From positions 1 to 64,000 of the forward strand of contig NZ_RHJI01000007.1 in assembly GCF_004211955.1 (NCBI RefSeq): DNA of 64,000 nt. The letters run 5' to 3'. Each line of letters begins with the position of its first letter. Position 1 is the first letter of the stretch. The stretch comes from Escherichia sp. E1V33. Its GTDB lineage: Bacteria; Pseudomonadota; Gammaproteobacteria; Enterobacterales; Enterobacteriaceae. Below, piece after piece: positions 17,854 to 27,395 of this stretch. The notes under the pieces were generated by a model. The model was given only the letters and a program-made list of their open reading frames with translations. It ran no database searches and had not been told where the DNA came from. The position numbers and the translations under genes were made by a program.

Positions 17854-18262
17854 TACAGGTATAGTGCATCTCCACTACACCGGGTGGCGTCAGCCCCATT
17901 ACCCCGATGCAGTCCATTTTCTTCTGACTTTTCTGTGTGTTTTGTGTGTATTTTAGCCAAGAATGTGATCAGTACCCGATATAGTGGATCACGTCATTGC
18001 CACCATACCTGATAGCGTGATGGCACGGTTAGGAAACTTTACCTGGTACAGTGTATCGTGAATGATGATCGGCTCTGATAACGCGATGATACTGAAGTGA
18101 AAGCTGTACCCTGTGTAGTGGATCCAGTGAAAGTGCGCACCCGGTATAGTGTGCTTCATGGCTGAATCGGAGTTTGCCGCAGGTAGCCCTGCGTCCACCA
18201 TCATGACAGACACTGGTCGCAGGACTCGCGAGCCGTATGTAGGTAATCCACTATGCCGGGTG
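17854..18262. repeat. Array of about seven copies of a CCCGGTATAGTGGAT-type repeat
   Basis: Imperfect copies of a 17-19-base motif lie at 17854 (+), 17873 (-), 17974 (+), 18041 (+), 18108 (+), 18138 (+) and 18244 (-), with a weaker one near 18007. Three of the + copies are 67 bases apart. Their cores read ACAGGTATAGTGCAT, ACCCGATATAGTGGAT, ACCTGGTACAGTGTAT, ACCCTGTGTAGTGGAT and ACCCGGTATAGTGTGC. Multiple related sites in both orientations are typical of the ends of transposons whose transposase binds several subterminal repeats (IS21 or Tn7-like). No transposase gene remains. No convincing gene lies in 17,850-18,310. Confidence 0.55.
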
Positions 18263-18309
18263 AATGATATGTTGATCCATGCTGACGGACAGCTGGTTAT
18301 CCACAAAAA

Positions 18310-18628
18310 CGGAGCATAACCTTGTGACCGGAATCCGGATAAGACGAGATAATCATCATTACTGCGGCATCACCAGTAAGGGGTAACCCTGCTCCTCTTT
18401 TACTTCAGTTTCTCTATATTCAGCATAAATTCAGACGTTCCGCTGATGCTGGAAGTCGACGGAAAGAACGGGAAGCTGCGGCTGTCACCCAACCCCAGAC
18501 CCAACTGAATGTGCCGGGGTCCGACCTTATGACACTGGCGTGTCGCCTTGCTGTCATGGTGGTGTCGTATACGGTGCCGGACTGATGTGCAAGTATTATT
18601 GTCACAGACATTGCAGAGAACGGGAACA
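18310..18628. other. Intergenic stretch, no gene seen
   Basis: No start with a ribosome-binding site leads into a plausible frame. One short frame near 18,438-18,500 (MLEVDGKNGKLRLSPNPRPN) ends at TGA and could be the tail of a lost gene. The promoter for the XRE regulator must lie in the last part. Confidence 0.4.
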
Positions 18629-19135
18629 ATGATGACTGTCGCTGAAAAGGTGAAAACATATCGTCTGAGAAAGGCATGGTCGCAGGAACAACTGGCTGAA
18701 GTCGCCTCTCTTTCTGTAAGGACTGTGCAGCGAACTGAAAAAGGCCAGAAGCCGAGTCTGGAAACACTCAGTGCGATTGCTTCAGCCTTTGATATAAATG
18801 TTTCTGATCTCTCGGAAGAGACTTACGTTGCCAGCCAGGCTCTTGATGAACGCATCAGCGAAGCCAAAATTCAGGTAGCACAGGAAACCCGGTTTTATCG
18901 GATTCTGGTTACTGCTGTTCTGGTATGCACAGCATTAATGATAATTAACTCTCTGTTTACCCCGGAAAGTTACTGGTCCGTTGTGGTAGCTGTTATATGG
19001 GGAGGACTTGTCATACTCAGGGGAATACGCGTGTTTATCATGCGAGGGAAAATCGCCTTATGGCAACAACGCAGGTTGCAGAAAATTCTTCGGTCAGGAA
19101 ATAAAATATCGAATAACAATACCACTGAAAAGTAA
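18629..19135 (+). CDS. XRE-family regulator with C-terminal membrane hairpin
   Basis: A 168-aa protein: a Cro/CI-type helix-turn-helix in residues 5-60 (WSQEQLAEVASLSVRTVQRT), a short linker, and two membrane segments (about 92-110 and 114-134) of the kind known as a 2TM domain, then a basic tail. It would be a membrane-tethered DNA-binding protein. GGGA lies just before the paired ATG codons at 18629/18632; upstream in-frame codons to 18548 lack a site. It is followed 56 bases later by a membrane protein gene on the same strand, possibly co-transcribed. Ligand and targets are unknown. Confidence 0.75.
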   Translation: MMTVAEKVKTYRLRKAWSQEQLAEVASLSVRTVQRTEKGQKPSLETLSAIASAFDINVSDLSEETYVASQALDERISEAKIQVAQETRFYRILVTAVLVCTALMIINSLFTPESYWSVVVAVIWGGLVILRGIRVFIMRGKIALWQQRRLQKILRSGNKISNNNTTEK

Positions 19136-19191
19136 TGGTGTGCCGATTCACCTGTACTGAAAAAGATTAACTTTCGTAACTGGGACAACTT

Positions 19192-19692
19192 ATGAATATT
19201 GCAATCTTTTTAAGAGATACACCTGTCTGGATATGGATCCTGCTGGCTTTTTTACTGCGACGCGGCTTTGCTGCTCTTTATGTCCGGGAGATGACAATCA
19301 GGCGGTTGTTTTTTCTCCCAGTGCTTTTTCTTGTCTGGGGGGCATATGGTGTTATCACTGAGACAGCACTTGCTGGCGCAAGCCTTTCAATGATGGCAGC
19401 AGGACTGCTCGCAGGCACGGCTCTTGGATACAGGTTGTGGCGCTTACAGCCACCGCTGAGAGATTCAGATAATCCGGGCATGATTATCAGGGCTGGGACG
19501 CCGCTGACCCTGGGGCTGATTGTGATTACTTTTTGCATGAAGTTCATACTTATTTCAGCCATTTATCTGCAACCGGGATTACGGTCATCCGCAAGTTTTT
19601 GTATGTTGTTTGGCGGTGTAACAGGACTTATTGATGGCGTATTCTGGGGAGGAACCCTGAGCCTTTTCATCCCTTGGTACAGCAGAAGATGA
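19192..19692 (+). CDS. Multi-spanning inner-membrane protein of unknown function
   Basis: A 166-aa hydrophobic protein with about five membrane helices (near residues 8-24, 38-56, 62-80, 101-120 and 135-158). An arginine-rich short loop (REMTIRRLFF) follows the first helix. I recall similar DUF proteins in enterobacteria without a known role. GGGACAAC before ATG 19192 gives a reasonable ribosome site. It probably forms an operon with the membrane-bound XRE regulator upstream; a sensor/effector pair is possible but unproved. Confidence 0.6.
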   Translation: MNIAIFLRDTPVWIWILLAFLLRRGFAALYVREMTIRRLFFLPVLFLVWGAYGVITETALAGASLSMMAAGLLAGTALGYRLWRLQPPLRDSDNPGMIIRAGTPLTLGLIVITFCMKFILISAIYLQPGLRSSASFCMLFGGVTGLIDGVFWGGTLSLFIPWYSRR

Positions 19693-20205
19693 TTAACCGT
19701 AACTACCGGTGATCGAAACCCAAAGGACCCGCTATTCATTGTTGTTGGCTCACGCCAGATGAAATTGAAATTTTCGCTTGTGGTAAGCGATGGTCGCACA
19801 GTTAGGGTATACCCCAAGGCATAAACGCTATAAGCGTTGTAGGATTGCTCTTGGATCTGTGACAATTGATAACTTACAAAAAGCTTTGCTTAAAATCCGT
19901 AAACCGTGGAGAACGAGCAATATCGTTATCCCGTCATTTATTTAATTAAATGTCTGCTTCACAGCAGACACTCAACAGCGCCGTCCGCGTCTATAACTGA
20001 CCTATCGCGCTTAATGTTCTATATTGCTGTTCTGTTAACCGACTGGGGCCGAGTGACATTTATCGCAAGCCATGCCTAAGTGCGTACAATGAATCGCATA
20101 AAAAAGTAACTTATTGATTTTAAAGTACATATAACAAAGATTATGTTAAATATCGTATCTGGAGGGCTTCAGTATGCACATTTCAATCTCCCTTGCCCCC
20201 CATTA
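19693..20205. other. Intergenic stretch of about 510 bases, no gene seen
   Basis: Stop-rich on both strands. The - strand 100-codon frame at 19563-19865 overlaps the membrane protein gene and has no recognisable content. AT-rich around 20,100-20,160. I see no tRNA, terminator with a clear T run, or IS end. Confidence 0.4.
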
Positions 20206-20942
<737 letters not shown>

Positions 20943-20953
20943 GGTAACACTCC

Positions 20954-21008
20954 GTATAGCATTTGCTATACAGCATAGCAGATTATTGCTGTGTAGCAAT
21001 TGCTATAC
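20954..21008. promoter_or_regulatory. Palindromic operators of the TacA/TacT-type operon
   Basis: GTATAGCA-TT-TGCTATAC at 20954-20971 and the perfect palindrome TAGCAATTGCTA at 20994-21005 share the half-site TAGCAA/TGCTA. They sit 12 to 66 bases upstream of the antitoxin start, over the expected promoter, where a ribbon-helix-helix antitoxin would bind. Confidence 0.7.
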
Positions 21009-21132
21009 ATACCGGATAACTGAATTTTTCACCAGAGAGTTACTGACTAAAGGTACTTAATGTTGGCAAGACGGCTGCTGCAACGGATGGGTAAATTATC
21101 AGGATGTTGTAACTACGTAATTTTTATTTAAA

Positions 21133-21158
21133 TTCGGGGGCGTTTACTGCCCCCCGAA
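21133..21158 (-). terminator. Hairpin after the omptin gene
   Basis: TTCGGGGGC and GCCCCCCGAA form a strong stem with a 7-base loop, 15 bases after the omptin stop; on the - strand it is followed by an A/T-rich stretch, though not by a clean T run. A probable intrinsic terminator. Confidence 0.6.
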
Positions 21159-21172
21159 GACGCATTTAACCA

Positions 21173-22096
21173 TCAGAAGCGGTACTCAATCCCTGCGCCA
21201 ATGGCGTAGTTATAGTTTTGAATACCTGCAGCATCATTGTAATGTTCAGAGTCACCTGTGACTTTATCATGCACAGTTGAGTCCCCCCTGCCTTCAGAGA
21301 AACGCGTCCAGCTCAATTCAGTGAAGACACGAGCCTGGGAAGTAATATTATATCCCGCGTTGATAGTTCCTGAGTAATAGTTTGAATTACTGGCAGTTTC
21401 GTTAAAACTCAGGTCACGCATGTAATGCTCATCGTGGTCGCGAGCTTCTACCCACGGACTGAATTTAAACTGTGCAGTGATATCAAAATCCTGGTAAACA
21501 TATTTCCCCGTCAGCCCTAAGTAAGGCACCCGGTATCTCTGCTGGTAACCAATGGTGCGCTCACCGCGCGGGAAATCGCCCACATTCGCACCATTATCAT
21601 AGGTATAATGCCCCCCCTCAGCCAGCCAACTGAAACGGGTTTCCTGATACCCAACCACTGCGCCGAGATGCAAATTATCTTCATTCAGCAACCAGCCGGT
21701 TACGTTCAGATCAAGCTGGTTAGCGAAATTCAGATGCGTGTCAGGACTGCTTGACCTGTCGCTCCAGTGGCTTTGCGAAGGATAAGACCAGTCATAATCA
21801 TCCATACCAGAACCGCGAGATGCCAACGTCGTCCACCCATTAGCATTCAGCGACAACCATGATAATGGGTCCCAGGTAATTCCAGCTTTAATAACCGGCG
21901 CATTGTTTATTTTCCAGTTAAGCTGGCTCGACTTCACACCTTCATCATAAATAAATTCGCGAGACTCCCCGTTTAACACCGAAAGAGAAGTTCCAACTGA
22001 CACACTCTCAGGAGAAAAGTTGACACTCTGGTCAGCATATGCCAATGGCATTAATGCAAGTAAACCTGCCCCGGTAAGTAATACACTTTTCAACAT
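21173..22096 (-). CDS. Outer-membrane omptin protease (Pla/PgtE/CroP/OmpT family)
   Basis: A 307-aa precursor of a ten-stranded beta-barrel aspartate/histidine protease of the outer membrane. It has a signal peptide ending ALMPLAYA, the catalytic Asp pair in GSGMDDYDW (Asp100 and Asp102 of the precursor) and the Asp-His pair in DHDEHYMRDL. It ends in YRF as barrel proteins do. MDDYDW and DEHYMRDL are the Pla/PgtE-type forms (OmpT has MVDQDW), so substrates may include antimicrobial peptides and plasminogen; that is by analogy. I start at ATG 22096, which has AAGGA eight bases before it; ATG 22105 would overlap that site. It stands alone. Confidence 0.93.
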   Translation of the reverse strand: MLKSVLLTGAGLLALMPLAYADQSVNFSPESVSVGTSLSVLNGESREFIYDEGVKSSQLNWKINNAPVIKAGITWDPLSWLSLNANGWTTLASRGSGMDDYDWSYPSQSHWSDRSSSPDTHLNFANQLDLNVTGWLLNEDNLHLGAVVGYQETRFSWLAEGGHYTYDNGANVGDFPRGERTIGYQQRYRVPYLGLTGKYVYQDFDITAQFKFSPWVEARDHDEHYMRDLSFNETASNSNYYSGTINAGYNITSQARVFTELSWTRFSEGRGDSTVHDKVTGDSEHYNDAAGIQNYNYAIGAGIEYRF

Positions 22097-23033
22097 CGCT
22101 CTCATCCTTATAACCTGGTGTATGTCTTCTGACTGACATTTGTGCACCGATAAATTGTTCAGTTATACCGCAACAGCAATTAGTCATAATAAATGGTGGA
22201 AATGCTGCCATTAATGAATATATTTAACCTAATTGGATTCTGATATTTTCACTGCCACCTTAATCAACGTTTCAGTTAGCCAATTACGTCCTTTAACGGT
22301 GTTCAAACCTGAAGATATCAAATCCTTTAAGTTCGGCATTACAGAGTATTAAAGCAGATAAATAGCATAGCCATATCGTTATAATGCCATACATTTCATT
22401 ACAACAATAAATCAAATCACACAAAAAATTGCGCTTATTTATCATTTTAAGCCCAACAATTGTCATCACCAAAAAAAAATTAAGATAAACACCCTAGACA
22501 AAAAAGAAACCAGACAACAAAAATCAGTATGAAATGTCACAAAATGAAAATACAACAACCAATCAACCCATTGATATCACTAAATATAAACATAAATCAG
22601 AGATAAATCATAACAGTATCCTCACCAGCTAACATATCAATAACGGAATTTTATGCTGTAATTTCACATAGCAGACAGACCTATATTCTCTTGTTAACGC
22701 CCCCTCTACCAGGAATTATAACAATAGACGCGCGCAACGACATGTTCTTATTGAAAAAAAACGCACTAACACATAATCATCCTAACACTCCATTATCAAC
22801 AGAAAATCATTAACATTCGTTAGTTTTTATTATCAGTAACATGTAGCTGGAGGGGTGAGCAAAAACCAAATTTATTACAACAGCACTTGAATGAATTTAG
22901 TTACACACTGTTTCGTGTGTCTGTCTCAGACAAAATGAACAGAATAATAAAGCACCTTAAGGAAGATTAGTCCGGATAAATAAATATTGTCCGCCGTCTA
23001 TTAACAAATTTCAAACAACAGACTGATGTTATT
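22097..23033. other. Long AT-rich intergenic region between omptin and adhesin
   Basis: About 940 bases with no plausible gene on either strand. It must hold the divergent promoters of the omptin (- strand) and the adhesin (+ strand). A short hairpin, CACACTGTTTCGTGTG, lies near 22,905. High A+T and no coding content are typical of regions bound by H-NS; I see no clear PhoP box. Confidence 0.5.
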
Positions 23034-24581
23034 ATGAAACAGAGACTCACAGCCTGCCTGCAAATATTTTTGCAGCTCATGGTTATTTTTATGAACTCCT
23101 TTGTCTTTACGTTCCCTGCTCAGGCAGTAACGAATTCGCCAGAGAATAAGTCCGGACAAGAAGCAAAAGGAAAGCACGATGCGAAAACAACAGCACAGGA
23201 TGATGAAGACGATAAAAAAATCGCCTCAGTTCTTACCAGCACTGCCGAATTATTAAAACAGAGCAATAGAACAGATGCATTGATCTCCTCTGCCATCGGC
23301 AGCACCTCGTCGATTGCCACCAGTGAAGTGCAGCAATGGTTGCAGCAGTTCGGAACTGCCAAAGTTAATGCAACGCTGGACCGCAAAATGGCACTTAATA
23401 ATGCCAGCGTAGATCTTCTGGTGCCTCTCTACGACAACAAGAAGCAGGATCTCCTGTTTACGCAAGTTGGTGCCCGCCGCAATGATGACCGCGATATCGT
23501 CAATATCGGTATTGGTTATCGTTACTTTGCTGACCACTGGATGTGGGGCGTCAACACTTTTTACGACCAGCAGCTCTCCGGTAATAAGCATCAGCGTCTG
23601 GGCGTCGGGACAGAGCTGGGCAGCGATTTCTTCCGCCTTAGCGCAAACGGTTACCGCCGACTTTCCGGCTGGAAAAATTCAAAACGCTATGCCGATTATC
23701 AGGAACGTGTTGCCAATGGCTATGACATTCGCGCCGAGGGTTATTTACCCGTTTATCCACAGTTAGGTGCAGAACTGGCGTGGGAACAATACTTTGGTGA
23801 GGAAGTGGCGCTCTCGCAGAACAGCAGTGATAAGCGCCTGAGCAACCCGTGGGCCATGACGCTGGGCGTCAACTACACGCCATTCCCGCTGATGACCGTG
23901 GGCCTGAACCAAAAAATGGGTAAAGGTGATCAGAACGACACCCAGGTGAACCTCAATCTCAACTGGAAGATGGGCGAATCCCTGGCGAGTCATCTCGATC
24001 CAGACGCCGTCGGCGCCAGCAGAACGCTGATGGGTAGCCGTTACGAGCTGGTAAACAGAAACAACGACATTGTGCTGGAGTACCGTAAGCAACAGGTTAT
24101 CTGGCTGACCATGCAGGATAAAATTTCCGGCACTGAATCTATGACCCTGCCGGTAAATGTGCAGGTGAAGAGCAAATATCCGCTTGATCACATCCACTGG
24201 CAGGTTGACAGTTTTAATATTCAACACGCAGTCACCACCGCCAGCGCCGCTAAAATGACGCTACCAGCAGACGGAGTAAGCAGCACACCGATTAGCGTGA
24301 CGCTGACCACCGCCAGTGGTGAGAAAATCACAGGTCAGGCAGCTAACCTCAGTGCTCAAATCACGGAAGCCAACTCAAAACAACAGAAGCCACAAAAGAA
24401 AGCCAGGCTGCAAAAGAAAACCAGCCTCTCTCCGGCAACCGCACCAACGCAGGTGCCAGCCAGTATCTCGGCGTTTAAAGAAAACTCGCCCGGCGTATAT
24501 GTCACTACCTTCCATGCCGGCAATATGCCTGGGCAGACAACTACCGCAGAAGTTGCAGAATGTTTTGCGGAACCTGGTTAG
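23034..24581 (+). pseudogene. Inverse autotransporter (intimin/invasin family), 5' part cut by insertion
   Basis: Inverse autotransporters (type Ve) place a C-terminal chain of Ig-like domains on the surface through an N-terminal barrel. This frame has a signal peptide (about 1-32), an Asp/Lys-rich linker, then the barrel domain (SSIATSEVQQWLQQFGTAKV through NLNWKMGESL, about 95-325), and the start of the first Ig-like domain (LPADGVSSTPISVTLTT). At 24531-24542 it meets a 12-base repeat and enters the inserted DNA, ending at TGA 24581 after 515 codons. The barrel could still be made, but without the passenger. The rest of the gene is at 31590-34796, in the same frame. Confidence 0.9.
24531..24542 (+). 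repeat. 12-bp direct repeat, left junction of the flagellin insert
   Basis: GGGCAGACAACT here and again at 31590-31601, the two edges of the 7,059-bp segment that splits the adhesin. Both copies lie in the same codon phase (GGG CAG ACA ACT = Gly-Gln-Thr-Thr), so recombination between them restores one reading frame. The repeat also covers the first two bases (complement) of the flagellin stop codon. Confidence 0.75.
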
Positions 24582-25842
24582 CCTGTGCCAGAACAGACGT
24601 TCCCGCAGACTGCAGGATGTTAGCTCGACTCATTTCAGACACTTCAGAGGCAAAGTCAGCGTCCAGAATGCGTGAACGAGACTCAGACAGGTTATTAACG
24701 GTGTTGTTCAGATTGCTAATCACAGAATCGAAACGGTTTTGCACGGCACCGAGACCAGAGCGTAGTTTATCGACCTGAGACAGTGCAGCATCGATGGTTT
24801 TCAGCGGATCAGGCGTAACGGTATTAGCGCCCTTAACCGCAACACCGGTGTCGGTGAATTCGCCTTCAATACTTACAGTACCATTTTTACTTGTTACTTT
24901 TTTCTGTGTGTAGTCAGCCTTGGTGACGTGGCCTTTACCATCGTCCACATAAAAATTTCCCTGGTCGTCAGTTTTCAATGTCTTTCCCCCCAGAGTTGCC
25001 ACTGAATTAGCACTAATGGTGACATCACCGCTATATTTCTGACCAACCACTGAACTCACATTTTTGGGATCCACTGTCACTGGGGTATCAGTCTTAAAAC
25101 TAACCACGCTGTTCTCTATGACTTGAGCGGAATAGTAATTCCCATCGTCGCATTTCGCATAAAGATCGCCCGTTGCCTTGTCTTGTACGAGATCCTGCGC
25201 ATGAATGTTTTGATCACCTTGATTGTCCAGATCAGCTACCGTATAAGTTATCTCGGCGCTATAAAACATACCATCGGGAATCACTGTGGTAATTGGCAAC
25301 CCTGCGATATTTTCTGACACGGTAAAATCTGTCATGCCGAGGGTGTCAGCATCCATTTTATTCAAATCGATACCGATTGTTTCTTTATCGTTAGACCCCA
25401 CCTGGATAGACAAAGATTGATCCTGACTGAGAACTTTAACACCGTTAAATTCAGTCTGATCGGAGATGCGGTTGATTTCCGACAGACGGGCGTTAATTTC
25501 ATCCTGAATGGATTCACGGTCAGAAGCTGAGTTAGTTCCATTCTGCGCCTGAACAGTCAGACGGCGGATATTCTGCAGGTTATCGTTCACTTCGTTCAGC
25601 GCACCTTCAGTGGTTTGAGCGATGGAGATACCGTCATTAGCATTGCGGGAAGCCTGAGTCAGACCAGAAATGCTGGCGGTGAAACGGTTGCTGATAGCCT
25701 GGCCAGCAGCATCGTCTTTTGCGCTATTAATGCGCAGACCAGAAGACAGGCGCTGAATAGCTGTACCCAGTGTTGTCTGGGACTTATTGAGGTTGTTCTG
25801 TGCTACAAGGCTGAGAGCATTAGTATTAATAACCTGTGACAT
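24541..25842 (-). CDS. fliC: Flagellin inserted within the adhesin gene
   Basis: Complete 433-aa flagellin. The conserved N-terminal D0/D1 (SQVINTNALSLVAQNNLNKS, LSSGLRINSAKDDAAGQAIS) and C-terminal D1/D0 (NLSESRSRILDADFASEVSE, ending NQVPQNILQLLR) are intact; the middle (about 175-340) is the variable, surface-exposed part that defines the H antigen. The stop codon lies on the 12-bp junction repeat. A sigma-28-type promoter lies about 120 bases upstream. The symbol marks the family only: some E. coli serotypes carry flagellin genes outside fliC (flk, fll, flm, fln), and this may be of that kind. No FljA-like repressor gene is seen next to it. Confidence 0.93.
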   Translation of the reverse strand: MSQVINTNALSLVAQNNLNKSQTTLGTAIQRLSSGLRINSAKDDAAGQAISNRFTASISGLTQASRNANDGISIAQTTEGALNEVNDNLQNIRRLTVQAQNGTNSASDRESIQDEINARLSEINRISDQTEFNGVKVLSQDQSLSIQVGSNDKETIGIDLNKMDADTLGMTDFTVSENIAGLPITTVIPDGMFYSAEITYTVADLDNQGDQNIHAQDLVQDKATGDLYAKCDDGNYYSAQVIENSVVSFKTDTPVTVDPKNVSSVVGQKYSGDVTISANSVATLGGKTLKTDDQGNFYVDDGKGHVTKADYTQKKVTSKNGTVSIEGEFTDTGVAVKGANTVTPDPLKTIDAALSQVDKLRSGLGAVQNRFDSVISNLNNTVNNLSESRSRILDADFASEVSEMSRANILQSAGTSVLAQANQVPQNILQLLR

Positions 25843-25961
25843 AGTATATCGTTCCTGTAAGTTAGACGGAGTGGATTGTTACAATATAATTCCAATAAAA
25901 CATGCAATTATGTTTACTATTTAGCAGCTTGGCTTATGATGAAGCGACTGCGGTAAATGTT

Positions 25962-25989
25962 ATATCGGCATGGAAATAAAACGACTAAA
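25962..25989 (-). promoter_or_regulatory. Sigma-28 (FliA)-type promoter of the flagellin gene
   Basis: On the - strand, GCCGATAT (complement of 25962-25969) fits the -10 element GCCGATAA, with TTTAG (complement of 25985-25989) at the right distance for the -35 element (consensus TAAA, 15-base spacer). It lies about 120 bases before the start codon, as in known fliC genes. Confidence 0.7.
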
Positions 25990-26122
25990 GGCTGAAACAT
26001 TTCCACTTAAAAATGGCGCGTTACGGTGTTTTTTATCAAACCAAAATCGGAATTTGTTGCGCCAAATATTTCGATAAATCTAACCATCACTGATTCGGTC
26101 AGAGTTCATTAGCGTCGGTATA

Positions 26123-26172
26123 GGGGCCTGAAGCCCAACCGTACGTTTTTGTACGGTTGGGCTTCAGACCCC
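26123..26172. repeat. Long near-perfect hairpin between the flagellin and phage-like modules
   Basis: CTGAAGCCCAACCGTAC at 26128-26144 pairs perfectly with 26151-26167 around a GTTTTT loop; one mismatch further out, GGGG (26123-26126) pairs with CCCC (26169-26172). There is no T run on either side, so it is not a simple terminator. It may mark a junction, a recombination site or an RNA structure. Confidence 0.6.
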
Positions 26173-26360
26173 AATAATAACTAACCACTCTGTTTTTTTG
26201 ATAAGCACCACCCCGTTTACAAAAAAATAGCAAATGACTATTGACACTATTCTTGAAATCACAAACTGCACATAATCCATCGCGCTAACGGCTCCCGTTG
26301 AAGGTTCTTTTGACGATTAACTTTCAGCCGAAGCGCGGTAGGGAGTCATAACGCCAAAGC

Positions 26361-26385
26361 AGGCCGCCATGCGCGGCCTTTTTTT
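26361..26385 (+). terminator. Intrinsic terminator
   Basis: AGGCCGC and GCGGCCT form a stem with a 5-base loop, followed by seven T bases. It lies 28 bases before the next gene, so it ends a transcript coming from the left on the + strand, although no intact gene is seen there. Confidence 0.75.
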
Positions 26386-26412
26386 GTATCCGTCATCCGT
26401 GGAGGAAGGACA

Positions 26413-27066
26413 ATGGAAAAGATAGCAATATTCAGCCTGACCACCAGCAAACCGCAAATGCTCACTGCAATACTGAAAGACGGTGCTCTCGTGATTAACG
26501 AAGTAAAACCCCTTCCCGCGTCAGCATTGGAACAAAAGCAAAAAATTCCTCCAGCTATAGCAGCCCTGCGGAAAAGCAAATTTAAGGTGCTGGTAGACGA
26601 AATTACGCCAACGATCTCCGCTGGCACCGGAGCAAGCCAGGTAACACTCAAGACACGTCATGCCGACGGCAGAGCTGCGATTATCGTAGGGATGGAAAGA
26701 TACAGAGAGCTAAAACTCCAGAAGCTATTATCCCTGCCGCAAAATTACAAAGGTGCTTTCGAAATCCCCGACTCCATCGTTGATACCGAATACAACGGTA
26801 ACGGAGAAGAAGTCTACCGGGTGAACTGGCAGGACATCAGGCCGGAACATATTCTTATGATCCTGTGTTGCTACGCGACCGTATACCACAACGTTGCCAG
26901 CGCAGATTATGTGGAACAGATGACAGGTACAGTCGAGAAAGAGCACAAAACAGGCATCCTCGCTTCGTTCCTGTCCATTATTGGGCATGAAAAGGTTAAA
27001 GCAGGCACCTCCCAGCCAAAGTCACTGGCTGGGAAAGAAGTTGATGAAGATACCGTGATACTTTGA
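26413..27066 (+). CDS. Phage-like protein of unknown role
   Basis: A 217-aa acidic/basic mixed protein with a good ribosome site (GGAGGAAGGAC before ATG 26413). Residues 1-60 are a small alpha/beta part; the middle has GRAAIIVGMERYRELKLQKL; no transmembrane or catalytic motif stands out. I have an uncertain memory of similar products annotated as maturation-control proteins in tailed phages. It is followed by two genes on the same strand that look like phage virion genes, which supports a phage or phage-plasmid origin of this part of the insert. Confidence 0.5.
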   Translation: MEKIAIFSLTTSKPQMLTAILKDGALVINEVKPLPASALEQKQKIPPAIAALRKSKFKVLVDEITPTISAGTGASQVTLKTRHADGRAAIIVGMERYRELKLQKLLSLPQNYKGAFEIPDSIVDTEYNGNGEEVYRVNWQDIRPEHILMILCCYATVYHNVASADYVEQMTGTVEKEHKTGILASFLSIIGHEKVKAGTSQPKSLAGKEVDEDTVIL

Positions 27067-27201
27067 TCACATCAGTAGCTTTGTTAACTCCCTCAATACC
27101 AGGTAGAAGAGTAACAAAAATATTGACGCCAGTATTTGCGTGGTCAATGAAGCGTTCATAAACAGATCAATTAGCATTAGTATTTCGAAAATAACATCCA
27201 T
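27067..27201 (-). CDS. Small hydrophobic protein (44 aa)
   Basis: ATG 27201 on the - strand has GGAG nine bases upstream; 44 codons to TGA 27067-27069. The product is a single strongly hydrophobic helix (about residues 3-36) rich in Leu, Ile and Phe, ending LRELTKLLM. It is convergent with the 217-aa gene and ends one base after that gene's stop. Size and character fit a small membrane protein or holin-like/type I toxin-like peptide; this is inference. No family is recognised. Confidence 0.4.
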   Translation of the reverse strand: MDVIFEILMLIDLFMNASLTTQILASIFLLLFYLVLRELTKLLM

Positions 27202-27395
27202 GTCATTCGCTCCGTTTAATTTTTAATCTACTGCCAGTAAGTAATGAAGCTGGCCCCGCATAAAGATTAATGAAAGTCACTTGTCACCAGTGAGGGGATT
27301 TATGAATCACATCTCCCTGAGCTGGTGGCCTGTCTGTTTCTCGCATTTCACACCCTGCATACAGTTTCCCCAGGTTATGACTGAGGATCTTTGTT
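27202..27395. promoter_or_regulatory. Divergent intergenic region with a possible leader peptide
   Basis: Between the 44-aa gene (- strand) and the 109-aa gene (+ strand). GTGAGGGGATTT precedes ATG 27302, which opens 33 codons (MNHISLSWWPVC and on) to TAG 27401-27403, overlapping the start of the next gene by eight bases. It could be a leader for translational coupling or chance. Confidence 0.3.

Noticed and set aside
17989-18306. 105-codon - strand frame over the repeat array
   Set aside because: Its sequence is made of the repeats themselves, it has no ribosome site and it resembles no protein that I know.
23763-24227. 154-codon - strand frame inside the adhesin barrel
   Set aside because: Antisense shadow of the barrel-coding frame.
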